A DNA stretch of 64,000 bases from Planctomycetota bacterium (GTDB lineage Bacteria > Planctomycetota > J058). Both the position numbers and the translations under genes were made by a program. Each line of letters starts with the position of its first letter. The stretch's first letter is position 1. Positions 8,627 to 19,328 of the stretch are shown in pieces. Under the pieces are notes generated by a model. The model saw only the letters and a list, made by a program, of their open reading frames with translations, did not search any database and had not been told where the DNA came from. The DNA is taken from NCBI GenBank assembly GCA_019636275.1, contig JAHBXY010000021.1:1-64000 (forward strand). The letters are read 5' to 3'.

Positions 8627-9811
8627 ATGACCACGATCTTCGTCCCCCGCGAGGTCACGCCCGGCGAGACCCGCGTCGCGGCCACCCCTGAGACCGTCAA
8701 GCGCCTGATCAAGCTCGGCTACGCCGTCGTGGTCGAGGCCGGCGCCGGCGCCGGCAGCGCCACGCCGGACGCCGACTTCACGGCCGCCGGCGCCACCGTC
8801 GAGGCCGGCAGCCGCGACGCCTGGGGCAAGGCGGACGTGATCCTCAAGGTGCAGCCGCCCATGCAGCACGAAGCCCTCGGCGCGCACGAGGTCGACCTGA
8901 TGAAGCAGGGCGCCCTGCTGATCGGCTTCGTGTGGTCGGTGCTCGCGCCCGAGCTGTCGCAGCGGCTGCGCGACCGGGGCGTGTCGGTGATCGCCATGGA
9001 GGCGATCCCGCGCATCTCGCGCGCGCAGAAGCACGACGCGCTCAGCTCGCAGGCGAACCTCGCCGGCTACAAGGCCGTCCTCATGGGCGCCGACGCGCTC
9101 AAGCGGATCATGCCCATGCTGGTGACGGCTGCCGGCACGATCAAGCCGGCGCGCGTGGTCGTCATGGGCGCCGGCGTCGCGGGCCTGCAGGCGATCGCCA
9201 CGGCCAGGCGCCTGGGCGCCGTCGTCGAGGCGACCGACGTCCGCCCGGCCGTGAAGGAGCAGGTGGAGAGCCTCGGCGCCAAGTTCATCGACGTGCCGGA
9301 GGCGCGCGCCGAGGGCGAGGGCGGCTACGCCAAGGAGCTGACGAAGGAGCAGCTCGAGCGCCAGCGGCAGGTCGTGGCCGAGCACCTCGTGCTGGCGGAC
9401 ATGATCATCACCACGGCGCTGATCCCCGGGCGCAAGGCCCCGGTGCTCGTCCCGGCCGACGTGGTCAAGCGCATGCGCCCGGGCTCGGTGATCGTCGACC
9501 TGGCCGTGCAGCAGGGCGGCAACTGCGAGCTGAGCGAGCCGGGCGAGACGGTCGTGCGCGAGGGCGTGACGATCATCGGCGCCCTGAACGTGCCGGCGCT
9601 CGTGGCCACCGACGCCAGCGCCGTCTACTCGCGCAACCTGCTGGCGGTCGTGCAGGACCTGACCGACAAGAAGGCGCCGGGCGTGATCAAGCTGAACCTC
9701 GAGGACGAGGTCATCGAGAAGTCCCTCATCATCCACGCCGGCGAGGTCCGCCACGCGCCCACGCGCGAGGCCGTGGCCGCCCTCGGCCAGCCCGCCGCCG
9801 CGTCGTCGTAG
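8627..9811 (+). CDS. pntAA: NAD(P) transhydrogenase subunit alpha part 1
   Basis: The NAD(H)-binding dI domain of the proton-translocating transhydrogenase, which moves hydride between NADH and NADP+ at the inner membrane. The 394 residues cover the whole alanine-dehydrogenase-like fold: a VPREVTPGETRVAATPE start, the Rossmann GAGVAGLQAIATARRLGA motif near residue 180, and ALIPGRKAPVLV. The ATG at 8627 is chosen because homology begins at TTIFVPRE. The subunit is split, as in Rhodospirillum, with the membrane part as a separate gene 23 bp downstream. Confidence 0.96.
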   Translation: MTTIFVPREVTPGETRVAATPETVKRLIKLGYAVVVEAGAGAGSATPDADFTAAGATVEAGSRDAWGKADVILKVQPPMQHEALGAHEVDLMKQGALLIGFVWSVLAPELSQRLRDRGVSVIAMEAIPRISRAQKHDALSSQANLAGYKAVLMGADALKRIMPMLVTAAGTIKPARVVVMGAGVAGLQAIATARRLGAVVEATDVRPAVKEQVESLGAKFIDVPEARAEGEGGYAKELTKEQLERQRQVVAEHLVLADMIITTALIPGRKAPVLVPADVVKRMRPGSVIVDLAVQQGGNCELSEPGETVVREGVTIIGALNVPALVATDASAVYSRNLLAVVQDLTDKKAPGVIKLNLEDEVIEKSLIIHAGEVRHAPTREAVAALGQPAAASS

Positions 9812-9834
9812 CCGCTCACAGCGAAGGAACGCCC

Positions 9835-10125
9835 ATGCTCTTCGTCACGCTCATCACCGTCTTCGTGGTGGCGATCTTCCTCGGGGTGGAGCTCATCCAG
9901 AAGGTCCCGCCGACCCTGCACACGCCGCTCATGTCGGGCGCCAACGCGATCTCGGGGATCACGATCCTCGGCGCGCTCACCTGCGCCTACGGCGCCGGCG
10001 ACCCGCAGACGGCCAACGTCATGGGCGCGCTGGCCGTGACCGCGGCGACGATCAACGTCGTCGGCGGGTTCATGGTCACCGGCCGCATGCTCGCCATGTT
10101 CGGCGAGAAGAAGGAGGCCAAGTGA
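9835..10125 (+). CDS. pntAB: NAD(P) transhydrogenase subunit alpha part 2 (membrane)
   Basis: A 96-residue membrane part of subunit alpha (start of the dII domain). It has three hydrophobic helices (about residues 2-20, 37-55 and 62-80) and the conserved TPLMSGANAISGI stretch near residue 30. A GAAGGAACG Shine-Dalgarno-like stretch precedes the ATG. Its TGA overlaps the GTG start of pntB by 4 bp, so translation is probably coupled. Confidence 0.95.
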   Translation: MLFVTLITVFVVAIFLGVELIQKVPPTLHTPLMSGANAISGITILGALTCAYGAGDPQTANVMGALAVTAATINVVGGFMVTGRMLAMFGEKKEAK

Positions 10126-11678
10126 GCTCGCTCCTGCTCGCCGACGCCGCGGCCGCCGCCGGCGAGGTCGTGAAGGTCCACTGGGCCGTCCAGCTCGCCT
10201 ACATGGTCGCGATCATCATGTTCGTCATGGCGATCAAGCGCCTGTCGAAGGTGCGCACCGCCCGCGGCGCGAACCTGATCGCCTCGATGGCCATGCTCCT
10301 GGCGGTCGTCGCGACCCTGGCCAACGGCCACCTGCTGCAGCTGGCCGGCGCGCGGGTCGAGCACGCCGTCGTCGACTGGCACTGGATCGTGGGCGGCCTG
10401 GTCGCCGGCACGCTCGTGGGCGCGATCGGCGCCCGCCTCGTGCCCATGACGCAGATGCCGGAGATGGTGGCGCTCCTCAACGGCTCGGGCGGCGCGGCGT
10501 CGCTGCTCGTGGCCCTGGCCGTGACCTTCCAGGCGACGAGCCACGCCGCCTGGGCGGGCGCCGCGCCGACGCTCGCGACCTTCCAGGCGGCGGTCGACGC
10601 CACGCCGACGGCGGGCCACAGCCCGATCGTCGGCGCCACGGTGCTCCTGTCGATCCTGATCGGCGGGATCACGCTCACCGGCAGCCTGATCGCCTACGGC
10701 AAGCTGAGCGGCAAGCTCAGCGGCAACGCCGTCGTCTACCCGGGCCAGCACGCGATCAACTTCCTCCTGGGCGCGCTGACGCTCGGCCTGGCCGGCTACG
10801 CCGTCTACGGCGAGCTCGCCCCCGGCGCGGCGCTGGGCATGATCCTGGGCGTGGTCGCGCTGGCCCTCGTGCTCGGCGTGCTGCTCGTGATCCCGATCGG
10901 CGGCGCCGACATGCCGGTCGTGATCTCGCTGCTCAACTCCTACTCGGGCGTGGCCGCGGCCATGACCGGGTTCATCCTGGAGAACAACCTGCTGATCATC
11001 GCCGGCGCGCTCGTCGGCGCGTCGGGCCTGATCCTCACCCAGATCATGTGCCAGGCCATGAACCGCTCGCTGGCGAGCGTGCTCCTGGGCGGCTTCGGCA
11101 TGACGACCGCCACCGGCACGGGCGGCGGCAAGGACGAGTACAAGAACGTCAAGAGCACCACGCCCGACGAGCTCGCGCTCATGTGCGACGGCGTCAGCTC
11201 GGTGATCTTCGTCCCGGGCTACGGCCTGGCCGTGTCGCAGGCGCAGCACCTGTGCCGCGAGCTGGGCGAGGCGCTCGAGGCCAAGGGCGCGACCGTGCGC
11301 TACGCGATCCACCCGGTCGCCGGCCGCATGCCCGGCCACATGAACGTGCTCCTGGCCGAGGCCAACGTGCCGTACGAGCAGCTCGTCGAGATGGAGCAGA
11401 TCAACTCCGACTTCAAGCAGACGGACCTCGTGATCGTGCTCGGCGCCAACGACGTCGTGAACCCGGCGGCGATCGACGACCCGCAGAGCCCGCTGGCCGG
11501 CATGCCGATCCTCAACGTGCACGAGGCCCGCAACGTGATCGTCGTCAAGCGCAGCCTCAGCCCGGGCTACGCGGGTGTGAAGAACCCGCTGTTCGAGCTG
11601 GACAACTGCCGCATGCTCTTCGACGACGCCAAGGGCGCCTTGCAGACGACCCTGCAGGAGCTCAAGGCCGCGGTCTGA
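10122..11678 (+). CDS. pntB: NAD(P) transhydrogenase subunit beta
   Basis: The beta subunit carries the rest of the membrane channel (dII; eight or so helices in residues 20-290) and the C-terminal NADP(H)-binding dIII domain (from about residue 340). The NADP site is clear: VPGYGLAVSQAQH, then HPVAGRMPGHMNVLLAEA and LGANDVVNPAA. The 518-residue length is slightly above the usual 460-480 because of a longer first loop (about residues 130-180). It starts at GTG 10122 inside the pntAB stop. A hairpin 25 bp downstream probably ends the operon. Confidence 0.96.
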   Translation: MSSLLLADAAAAAGEVVKVHWAVQLAYMVAIIMFVMAIKRLSKVRTARGANLIASMAMLLAVVATLANGHLLQLAGARVEHAVVDWHWIVGGLVAGTLVGAIGARLVPMTQMPEMVALLNGSGGAASLLVALAVTFQATSHAAWAGAAPTLATFQAAVDATPTAGHSPIVGATVLLSILIGGITLTGSLIAYGKLSGKLSGNAVVYPGQHAINFLLGALTLGLAGYAVYGELAPGAALGMILGVVALALVLGVLLVIPIGGADMPVVISLLNSYSGVAAAMTGFILENNLLIIAGALVGASGLILTQIMCQAMNRSLASVLLGGFGMTTATGTGGGKDEYKNVKSTTPDELALMCDGVSSVIFVPGYGLAVSQAQHLCRELGEALEAKGATVRYAIHPVAGRMPGHMNVLLAEANVPYEQLVEMEQINSDFKQTDLVIVLGANDVVNPAAIDDPQSPLAGMPILNVHEARNVIVVKRSLSPGYAGVKNPLFELDNCRMLFDDAKGALQTTLQELKAAV

Positions 11679-11702
11679 CGCGTCCCGGCCGGGTCGGCGC
11701 CT

Positions 11703-11728
11703 GGACGTCCCGTTCGCGCGGGGCGTCC
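11703..11728. terminator. Hairpin between convergent genes, likely bidirectional terminator
   Basis: GGACGTCCCG and CGGGGCGTCC form a 10-bp stem (one G-U pair) with a 6-nt loop, 25 bp after the pntB stop and before the end of the convergent thioesterase gene. No T-run follows, so intrinsic termination is only suggested. Confidence 0.45.
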
Positions 11729-11838
11729 GGGGCGGCCGGCCGCGTCGACCCGGTCGGCGCAGCCCAGGCAGGCTGCGCCCCTTCGAGCCGCCGCGCTCCT
11801 GCCGGTCCCGGCGCGCTCGTCCGTCGGCGGGCGAAGCC

Positions 11839-12306
11839 TCAGGGCCCCTGCGCCGCGACCAGGCCCAGCCGCCGCAGGCCGGCGACGTAGTCGGGGTGCA
11901 GGGGACGGGGGGCGAAGCCGTCGCCGAGCGAGACGCAGGCGTGCACCAGGCGCGCCCGCGCGCGCGGCTCGCCGGTCGCGGCGCACGTGAGCGTGTAGGC
12001 GAAGGTCGCCGAGCGCTCGCCCAGGCGCTCGACCTCGAGGCGCACTCGGACGCGGTCGCCGAGCCGGAGCGGGCGGGCGTAGTCCGCCTCGGCGTGGACC
12101 AGCGGCAGGCCCCAGTCCTTCTGCTGGAAGAAGGGCTCGAGCGGCCCGACGACCTCGGCGAGCAGCTCCTCGTAGACGCGGTGGCAGTACTCGAAGATCC
12201 GGGCGAAGTAGACGATCCCCGCCCGGTCGATCTCGTGGAAGTGCACCAGCAGCGTGCGCTCGAACGCGGCCGCGGCCTTGGCCGTGGGCGGCTCGGAGTC
12301 GCTCAT
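11839..12306 (-). CDS. Hot-dog fold acyl-CoA thioesterase (4HBT/YbgC family)
   Basis: A 155-residue single hot-dog domain. The 4HBT active-site segment HFHEIDRAGIVYFARIF is near residues 22-38, with the Asp/His pair in the expected place and a Tyr-Phe following as in YbgC and DHNA-CoA thioesterases. It hydrolyses an acyl-CoA thioester in the cytoplasm; the substrate (aromatic, DHNA-CoA or short chain) cannot be told from sequence. The N-terminal 15 residues are an extra low-complexity tail. Confidence 0.88.
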   Translation of the reverse strand: MSDSEPPTAKAAAAFERTLLVHFHEIDRAGIVYFARIFEYCHRVYEELLAEVVGPLEPFFQQKDWGLPLVHAEADYARPLRLGDRVRVRLEVERLGERSATFAYTLTCAATGEPRARARLVHACVSLGDGFAPRPLHPDYVAGLRRLGLVAAQGP

Positions 12307-12315
12307 GCCGGCCGC

Positions 12316-12529
12316 CTAGAGGCCGGCCGGAATGCCGCTTCGCGGCCTTCCTGCCGGCCCTCTAGCCTCATCGCTGATGCCGGGGGATCCGCGTGCTCGG
12401 CCGCTGCCATCTCACACTTCGAGGACTTACGGGTGGATCGGCGGTCGAGCACAGGGACCCCCGGCCGGAGTCGGCCCGGCCCGGCCCGTCCGAGGCGGCT
12501 GCCTGGCGCGTTTCCGGCCGGGCCTCTAG
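12316..12529. repeat. Small element bounded by 17-18 bp inverted repeats, with internal hairpin
   Basis: The left end CTAGAGGCCGGCCGGAA (12316-12332) and the reverse complement of the right end, CTAGAGGCCCGGCCGGAA (12512-12529), differ by a single base insertion. Inside the left end, 12316-12365 folds into an imperfect hairpin of about 20 bp with a CTTCG loop, because a further CTCTAG end lies at 12360-12365. No credible gene lies inside. It sits in the 454-bp gap upstream of the thioesterase. It could be a degenerate miniature element or a folded leader. Confidence 0.5.
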
Positions 12530-12692
12530 CTCGGATCATTCATGACCGCGTGACGACATCCGCACCGCACCTGCACGGAACCCTGAACGATCCTCGCCAG
12601 GCCGTCGGCCACCTCGCTCGGGGCTCGGCGCTCCTCGATGACACGGTGTCGAGACCGGCCCGGGGTTCGCCGAGCCCCTCGCTCGGGCACCG

Positions 12693-12760
12693 CCCGGATC
12701 ATGCACTCTCTTGGCTCGACGTCACGTGACGTGACGACCTCCCCTCGTGCATGATCCGGG
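12693..12760. repeat. Nested palindrome / cruciform abutting a stop codon
   Basis: The arms CCCGGATCATGCAC (12693-12706) and GTGCATGATCCGGG (12747-12760) are perfect 14-bp inverted repeats. Between them, almost on the same centre, ACGTCACGTGACGT (12719-12732) is a perfect palindrome. The right arm ends exactly at the stop codon (12761-12763) of the leftward TPR gene, so the transcript would fold directly after its stop. A related half-site (TCGGATCATTCATGACC) lies near 12531. Probably a terminator, or a double palindromic binding site. Confidence 0.6.
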
Positions 12761-13678
12761 CTAGCGGCGCGGGGCCGCCTCGTCGTCGACGAGCTCCTTC
12801 CAGTCGGGCCGGGCGCGCAGGGCGGCGAAGTCCGGCTCCGAGCGGATGAACTTCCGCAGCTGGTTGCGGGCCGTGCGGCCGTCCTCGCCGGCCGGGCGGG
12901 TGCTCATGAACTGCTTGAGCAGCGCCGTGGCGTCGTCGGCCTGGCCGCGCAGCGCCGCCAGGAGCGCGCGCTGGTAGAGCGCGGCGTCGGCGAACCGCGC
13001 CTTGTCGATCGAGTCCCACACCGTCCGGGCCTCGTCGCCCTGGCCCAGCGCGGTGAGCACGATCACGAGCTGGAGCTGGCACTTGGCCAGGTTGCCCGCC
13101 TGGCGCGCCTCGTCGCCCTGGAACTGGCGCGGCGCCAGCTGCACGGCCTCGCGCGAGGCCTTGAGCGCGACGTCCATGAACTTCTGGCGGTCCTGCTGGC
13201 CGCGGGCGGGGTCGCGCCCCATGCGGTAGGCGAGCTGCGAGGCGGTGTCCTGGGTCGTGGAGAGCTGGTTGGTCTCGTTCGCCGACTGGTAGAGCTTGAG
13301 CGCCCCGGCCGCGTCGTCGCGCTCCGCGTAGAGGATGTTCCCCTTGCGCACCATGGCGTCGGCCTTGAGCTGCTTGAGCTGCGGGTCGGTCACGGCGACG
13401 AGCGACTGGATGATCTGGTCGTAGCGCTCGAGGGCGGCGTCGAGGTTGCCGGTCTTCACCTGGTGCAGGCTGCCGATGAACAGCAGGATCTGCGTGCGGA
13501 TCACCTTGCTCGTCGGGTTCTGCGCCAGCGCCTCGTTCGCCAGGCGCAGGGCCTCGGCCGGGTCGGGGTCGTTCCAGCGCTCGTGCGCCTGGCGCAGGAG
13601 GCCGAAGGCCTCCTGGTCGCCGGCGACGGCCGGAGTGGCGAGGGCCACGAGCAGGACGAGCGAGCGGGCCAGCGTCAT
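12761..13678 (-). CDS. Exported TPR-like protein
   Basis: A 305-residue protein with a signal peptide (MTLARSLVLLVALATPAVAG, cleavage near residue 19) and then helical repeats: NPTSKVIRTQILLFIGS, NLDAALERYDQIIQSL, and AALRGQADDATALLKQ are TPR-like. The ATG at 13678 is chosen because the signal peptide begins there; a longer open frame upstream reads through the divergent pseudokinase gene. Presumably a periplasmic scaffold. The stop abuts a strong palindrome. Confidence 0.8.
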   Translation of the reverse strand: MTLARSLVLLVALATPAVAGDQEAFGLLRQAHERWNDPDPAEALRLANEALAQNPTSKVIRTQILLFIGSLHQVKTGNLDAALERYDQIIQSLVAVTDPQLKQLKADAMVRKGNILYAERDDAAGALKLYQSANETNQLSTTQDTASQLAYRMGRDPARGQQDRQKFMDVALKASREAVQLAPRQFQGDEARQAGNLAKCQLQLVIVLTALGQGDEARTVWDSIDKARFADAALYQRALLAALRGQADDATALLKQFMSTRPAGEDGRTARNQLRKFIRSEPDFAALRARPDWKELVDDEAAPRR

Positions 13679-13723
13679 GAGGAGTCCCTCCCTGGGCGCG
13701 CGGTCCGGGCCGCGCGTGCGAGG

Positions 13724-13729
13724 TATCCT
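13724..13729 (+). promoter_or_regulatory. Putative -10 element of the pseudokinase locus
   Basis: TATCCT preceded by GAGG, matching the TANNNT pattern of this genome, 66 bp before the start at 13796. Confidence 0.4.
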
Positions 13730-13795
13730 AGCGGGACCAGGCCGGCGCCGCATCCGCCCCCGCGACGGTCGCGCCCCGTCGGCCGAGGGCAGGCG

Positions 13796-15099
13796 ATGCA
13801 GCCAGGGGACCTGATCGGCGGACGCTTCCGGATCGACCGCCACCTCGGGCGGAGCCGCCGGGGCGAGGTGTGGCTGGCCGCCGACGAGGCCGCCGCCGCC
13901 CCGCGCGAGGTCGAGGCCGTGCGCCTGGGCGGCCTCGAGGGGGAGGCGGCGCTGCGCCTGCTCACGCGCGAGGTCGAGGTCGGGCGGCGCCTCGACGACG
14001 CGACCGGCGCCCTGCGGGCCCTGGCCTACGGCGTGGCCCCGGGCGGCGAGGTGTGGGTCGCGCGCGAGCACGTCGCCGGCGCGGCCCCGCTCGACCTCGA
14101 CGGGGGCGACCTCCTGGCGCGCGTCGACCGGATCGCCCGGGCGGCCCGCGCCGTGGCCGCGCTCCACGCGCAGGGCGCCGTCCACCGCGACCTGGGCCCG
14201 CACGCGCTGCTCGCCGCGCCCGACGGGGCCGTGCTCGTCGCGGGGCTGGCCCTGGCCCGGCTCGACGGCTCGACGAGCCGCCGGGGCCTGGACGACCGCC
14301 CTGGCGGCGCCCGCCTGCGCCGCGCCGGAGGTCCTCGACCGCCCCGAGCGCGCCGCCCGCCCCGGCCGCCGACGTCCACGCGCTCGGCGTCTGCGCCATG
14401 CCGGCGCCTGGCCCAGGGGGCCGGCCTGGTCGAGGTGGCGCGCGCGCAGGAGCGGGCGCGCGCCGACGGCGCGCTGCCCGACCTGCGGGCCGTCCGGCCC
14501 GACGCGCCGGCGGCGCTCGCGGCGCTCTGCGCCGCGCCCTGGCGCTCGACCCGCGCGCGCGCCGGTTCGGCCGCGGCGCTCGCCGCCGCGCTCGACGCCT
14601 GGCGCGTCGAGGCCACGGGCGCCCGTCGCCCCCGCCGCCCGGCGAGATCCTGCCGCCGCCGCCGCCGCCCCAGCCGGCCCCGCCGGTGGCCCCGCCGCCC
14701 GACCCGCTGTTCGTGCCCGAGGAGGCGCGCCGCCCGCCCGAGGCGTTCGAGGGGCTGACCGCGCTGCGCGACGGCGCGGCGCCGGCCGTCCTCGTGCTCG
14801 CGCTGCCCCCGAAGGCGATCGAGCGGACCGTCGTGTCGCTCCGCGCGCTCGACCCGCGCGGGGCCGCCGCGCTGCTCGTCGACATGCGGCGCGTCGAGCA
14901 CCTCGGCGGCGCGCAGCTCGAGGCGCTCACGGAGCTCCTGACGCTCTCCGAGCGCCGCGGCCTGCCGATCGCGCTCTTCGGCCTGTCCCGCGCCCTGCGC
15001 CAGCTCCTCAGGATCCTCGAGCTCGAGCCGCACGTCCCGCCGGTGCTCGCGGCGGAGGACCCCCTCGCGGCCGCCGAGGCGCTGCGCGCGAAGGCCTGA
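13796..15099 (+). pseudogene. Frameshifted pseudokinase-STAS fusion
   Basis: The reading frame starts at ATG 13796 with a Hanks-type kinase fold (GGRFRIDRHLGRSRRGEVWLA) but lacks catalytic residues: the VAIK lysine is replaced (VEAVRL), HRDLKPEN is HRDLGPHA (Asn lost), and DFG is AGL. From about 14298 the homologous reading changes frame at least six times until about 14640. Examples are ALAAPACAAPEVLDRPE, then AADVHALGVCAM, then LVEVARAQERARADG, then ALRRALALDPRARRFG. The last frame then runs cleanly through a proline linker into a STAS domain (about 14770-15090, LLVDMRRVEHLGGAQL), whose usual phosphorylatable Ser is replaced by Gly. It is either a decaying gene or a stretch of assembly errors in very GC-rich DNA. 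Confidence 0.7.
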
Positions 15100-15154
15100 G
15101 CTCGCCTGCCGCTTCCTTGCTCGTACTCATCTTCGAGCTATCGTTGATGAGCGC

Positions 15155-15325
15155 ATGAGCGAACCCCTTCGCGGTGAACACGTGGTTCGTCCGGAAGGCG
15201 CTGACGGGGTGAAGCTCACTCCAGAGGAGCTCGGCGCGCTCGGGCGGTCCCTGGCCGAGGCGACGGACCCCCAGGAGGCTGCGCGGCTGCGGGAGCAGTT
15301 GACCCGCGGGTTCTACGGGATCTGA
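15155..15325 (+). CDS. Small 56-residue protein, unknown function
   Basis: ATG at 15155 to TGA at 15325 encodes a polar, helical peptide: a basic start (MSEPLRGEHVVRPEG), then TPEELGALGRSLAEATDPQ and EAARLREQLTRGFYGI. Codon use matches its neighbours. The ...LREQLTRGFYG ending resembles small antitoxin-like or regulatory proteins, but no toxin gene follows. The region upstream is less GC-rich than the rest of the window. Confidence 0.55.
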   Translation: MSEPLRGEHVVRPEGADGVKLTPEELGALGRSLAEATDPQEAARLREQLTRGFYGI

Positions 15326-15337
15326 CGAAGGCCTTCG

Positions 15338-16003
15338 CTATCCGCCCCCGCGCGCGCCGTCGCGCAGGGCGGCGATCGCCGCCGCGGGGTCGGGGGCGCG
15401 GAACACGGCGCTGCCGGCGACGATGACGTTGGCCCCGAGGCTCGCCGCGTGGCGCACGGTCTCGGGGTTCAGCCCGCCGTCGACCTGCACGTCGATCGGC
15501 CGGTCGCCGATCGCGGCCCGCAGGGCCTCGAGCTTGGGCGCCATGTCGCGCATGTAGGCCTGCCCGCCGAAGCCGGGCTCGACGGTCATCACGAGCACCA
15601 TGTCGAGGTCGTCGAGGAGCGGCAGCACGCGGTCGAGCGGCGTCCGCGGGCGCACGGCCACGCCGGCGCGCTTGCCGGCGGCGCGGATCGTGCGGCAGAG
15701 CGCGCGCAGGTCGCCCTCGACCTCGACGTGGAACGTGACCAGGTCGGCGCCCGCCTCGAGGAACTGCGGCCCGTAGGTGTGCGGGTCCGTGATCATCAGG
15801 TGGCAGTCGAGCGGCAGCGTCGTCACCTGCCGCAGGGCCTTCACCACCGGCGGGCCGATCGTCAGGTTGGGCACGAAGTGCCCGTCCATGACGTCGACGT
15901 GCAGCCAGTCGGCGCCGGCCGCCTCCATGCGCGCGGCCTCCTCGGCCAGGCGCGCGAAGTCGCTCGAGAGGATCGAGGGCGCGATGATGATGGGTCGGGT
16001 CAC
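15338..16003 (-). CDS. rpe: Ribulose-phosphate 3-epimerase
   Basis: Interconverts ribulose 5-phosphate and xylulose 5-phosphate (pentose phosphate pathway). A 221-residue TIM barrel with all family marks: APSILSSDFARLAEE at the start, DVMDGHFVPNLTIGP near residue 36, VMTVEPGFGGQ near 140 and the phosphate-binding VAGSAVF near the end. The GTG at 16003 overlaps the pgk stop (GTGA), making it the third gene of gap-pgk-rpe. Confidence 0.97.
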   Translation of the reverse strand: MTRPIIIAPSILSSDFARLAEEAARMEAAGADWLHVDVMDGHFVPNLTIGPPVVKALRQVTTLPLDCHLMITDPHTYGPQFLEAGADLVTFHVEVEGDLRALCRTIRAAGKRAGVAVRPRTPLDRVLPLLDDLDMVLVMTVEPGFGGQAYMRDMAPKLEALRAAIGDRPIDVQVDGGLNPETVRHAASLGANVIVAGSAVFRAPDPAAAIAALRDGARGGG

Positions 16004-17193
16004 GCGTCCGGCAGCGCCTCGATGCCGGGCAGCGCCTCGCCCTGCACGAACTCGAGCGACGCGCCGCCGCCGGTCGACACCCAGCCCATGCGCTCGTCGA
16101 TCCCCAGCTCGCGCGCCGCGGCCGCGCTGTCGCCGCCGCCGACGACGGTGTGGATGCCGCCGCTGTAGCCGAGGAAGCTGGCCACGTAGTCGGTGCCCAG
16201 GTTGAAGGGCTTCTTCTCGAACACGCCCAGGGGGCCGTTCCAGAACACCGTGCGCGCGCCGGTCAGCCGCCGGCAGTAGTCGGCGATCGTCCGCGGGCCG
16301 ACGTCGAGGGCCATGCGGTCCTGCGGCAGCCGCTCGACGACGGCGTAGCCGGTCGGGTCGTCGGGCGAGGTCGCCACGACGTGGTCGATCGGCAGGGCCA
16401 GCTTGTCGCCGGCGCGCTCCATGATCTTGCGCGCCGTGTCCAGCAGCTCGGGCTCGTGGCGCGAGCGGCCGATCTCCTCGCCCTTCGCCTTGAGGAACGT
16501 GTAGCTCATGCCGCCGCCGATGAGCACGGCGTCGACCTTGGGCACGAGCGCCTCGAGGACCGGGATCTTGTCGGCGAGCTTGCCGCCGCCCATGACGACC
16601 ACGTAGGGCCGCGGCGCCGAGCCGTCGCGGAGCGGCGCGAGCCGCTCGAGCTCGGTGGCCACGAGGTCGCCCGCCGCCGCCGGCAGGAGGCGCGGCGGCA
16701 CCGTGACCGACGCGTCGCCTCGGTGGCTGACGCCAAAGGCGTCGTTGACGTAGACCTCGGCCAGGGCGGCCAGCGCCCGGCCGAACTCCTCGGCGCCCTT
16801 CTTCTCGCCCTTGTCGAAGCGCAGGTTCTCGAGCAGGAGGACCTCGCCGTCCTGCAGTGCGGCGGCCGCCGCCTGCGCCTCGGCGCCGACGAGGTCGGCG
16901 ACGAAGCGCACCGGCGCGCCGAGCAGCGTCGAGAGCCGCTCGGCGACCGGCTTCATGCTGAACTCCGGCTCGACCTTGCCGCCCGACGGGCGGCCGAGGT
17001 GCGAGCCGAGGAGCACGCGCGCGCCGGCGTCGCGCAGGCGGCGGATCGTGGGCAACGACATGAGCAGCCGGTGGTCGTCGCCGACCGTCATGGCGCCGCC
17101 CGCCCCCTCGCGCAGGGGGACGTTGAAGTCCACCCGCACGAGGACGCGCTTGCCCCGGAGCGGCCCGAGGGCCTCGATCCGCCGCTTGGCCAC
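16000..17193 (-). CDS. pgk: Phosphoglycerate kinase
   Basis: Makes ATP from 1,3-bisphosphoglycerate in glycolysis. 397 residues, normal length. Substrate residues are visible in LVRVDFNVPL (near residue 18) and LLGSHLGRPSGGK (near 60), and the nucleotide-binding end has GGGDSAAAARELG and STGGGASLEF. It starts 3 bp after the gap stop and overlaps rpe by 4 bp. Confidence 0.98.
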   Translation of the reverse strand: MAKRRIEALGPLRGKRVLVRVDFNVPLREGAGGAMTVGDDHRLLMSLPTIRRLRDAGARVLLGSHLGRPSGGKVEPEFSMKPVAERLSTLLGAPVRFVADLVGAEAQAAAAALQDGEVLLLENLRFDKGEKKGAEEFGRALAALAEVYVNDAFGVSHRGDASVTVPPRLLPAAAGDLVATELERLAPLRDGSAPRPYVVVMGGGKLADKIPVLEALVPKVDAVLIGGGMSYTFLKAKGEEIGRSRHEPELLDTARKIMERAGDKLALPIDHVVATSPDDPTGYAVVERLPQDRMALDVGPRTIADYCRRLTGARTVFWNGPLGVFEKKPFNLGTDYVASFLGYSGGIHTVVGGGDSAAAARELGIDERMGWVSTGGGASLEFVQGEALPGIEALPDA

Positions 17194-17196
17194 GGC

Positions 17197-19210
<2,014 letters not shown>

Positions 19211-19328
19211 GCCCGTCCTCGCAGGCCGGGGGAGTCCCGGCCGCGAGGTACAGGCTAGGGCGCGGCGCGCGCGCCGTCAGATGCGCCTCCGGGTGACGTC
19301 ACGACGTGTCGCCCCGCGGACGCGGGGC

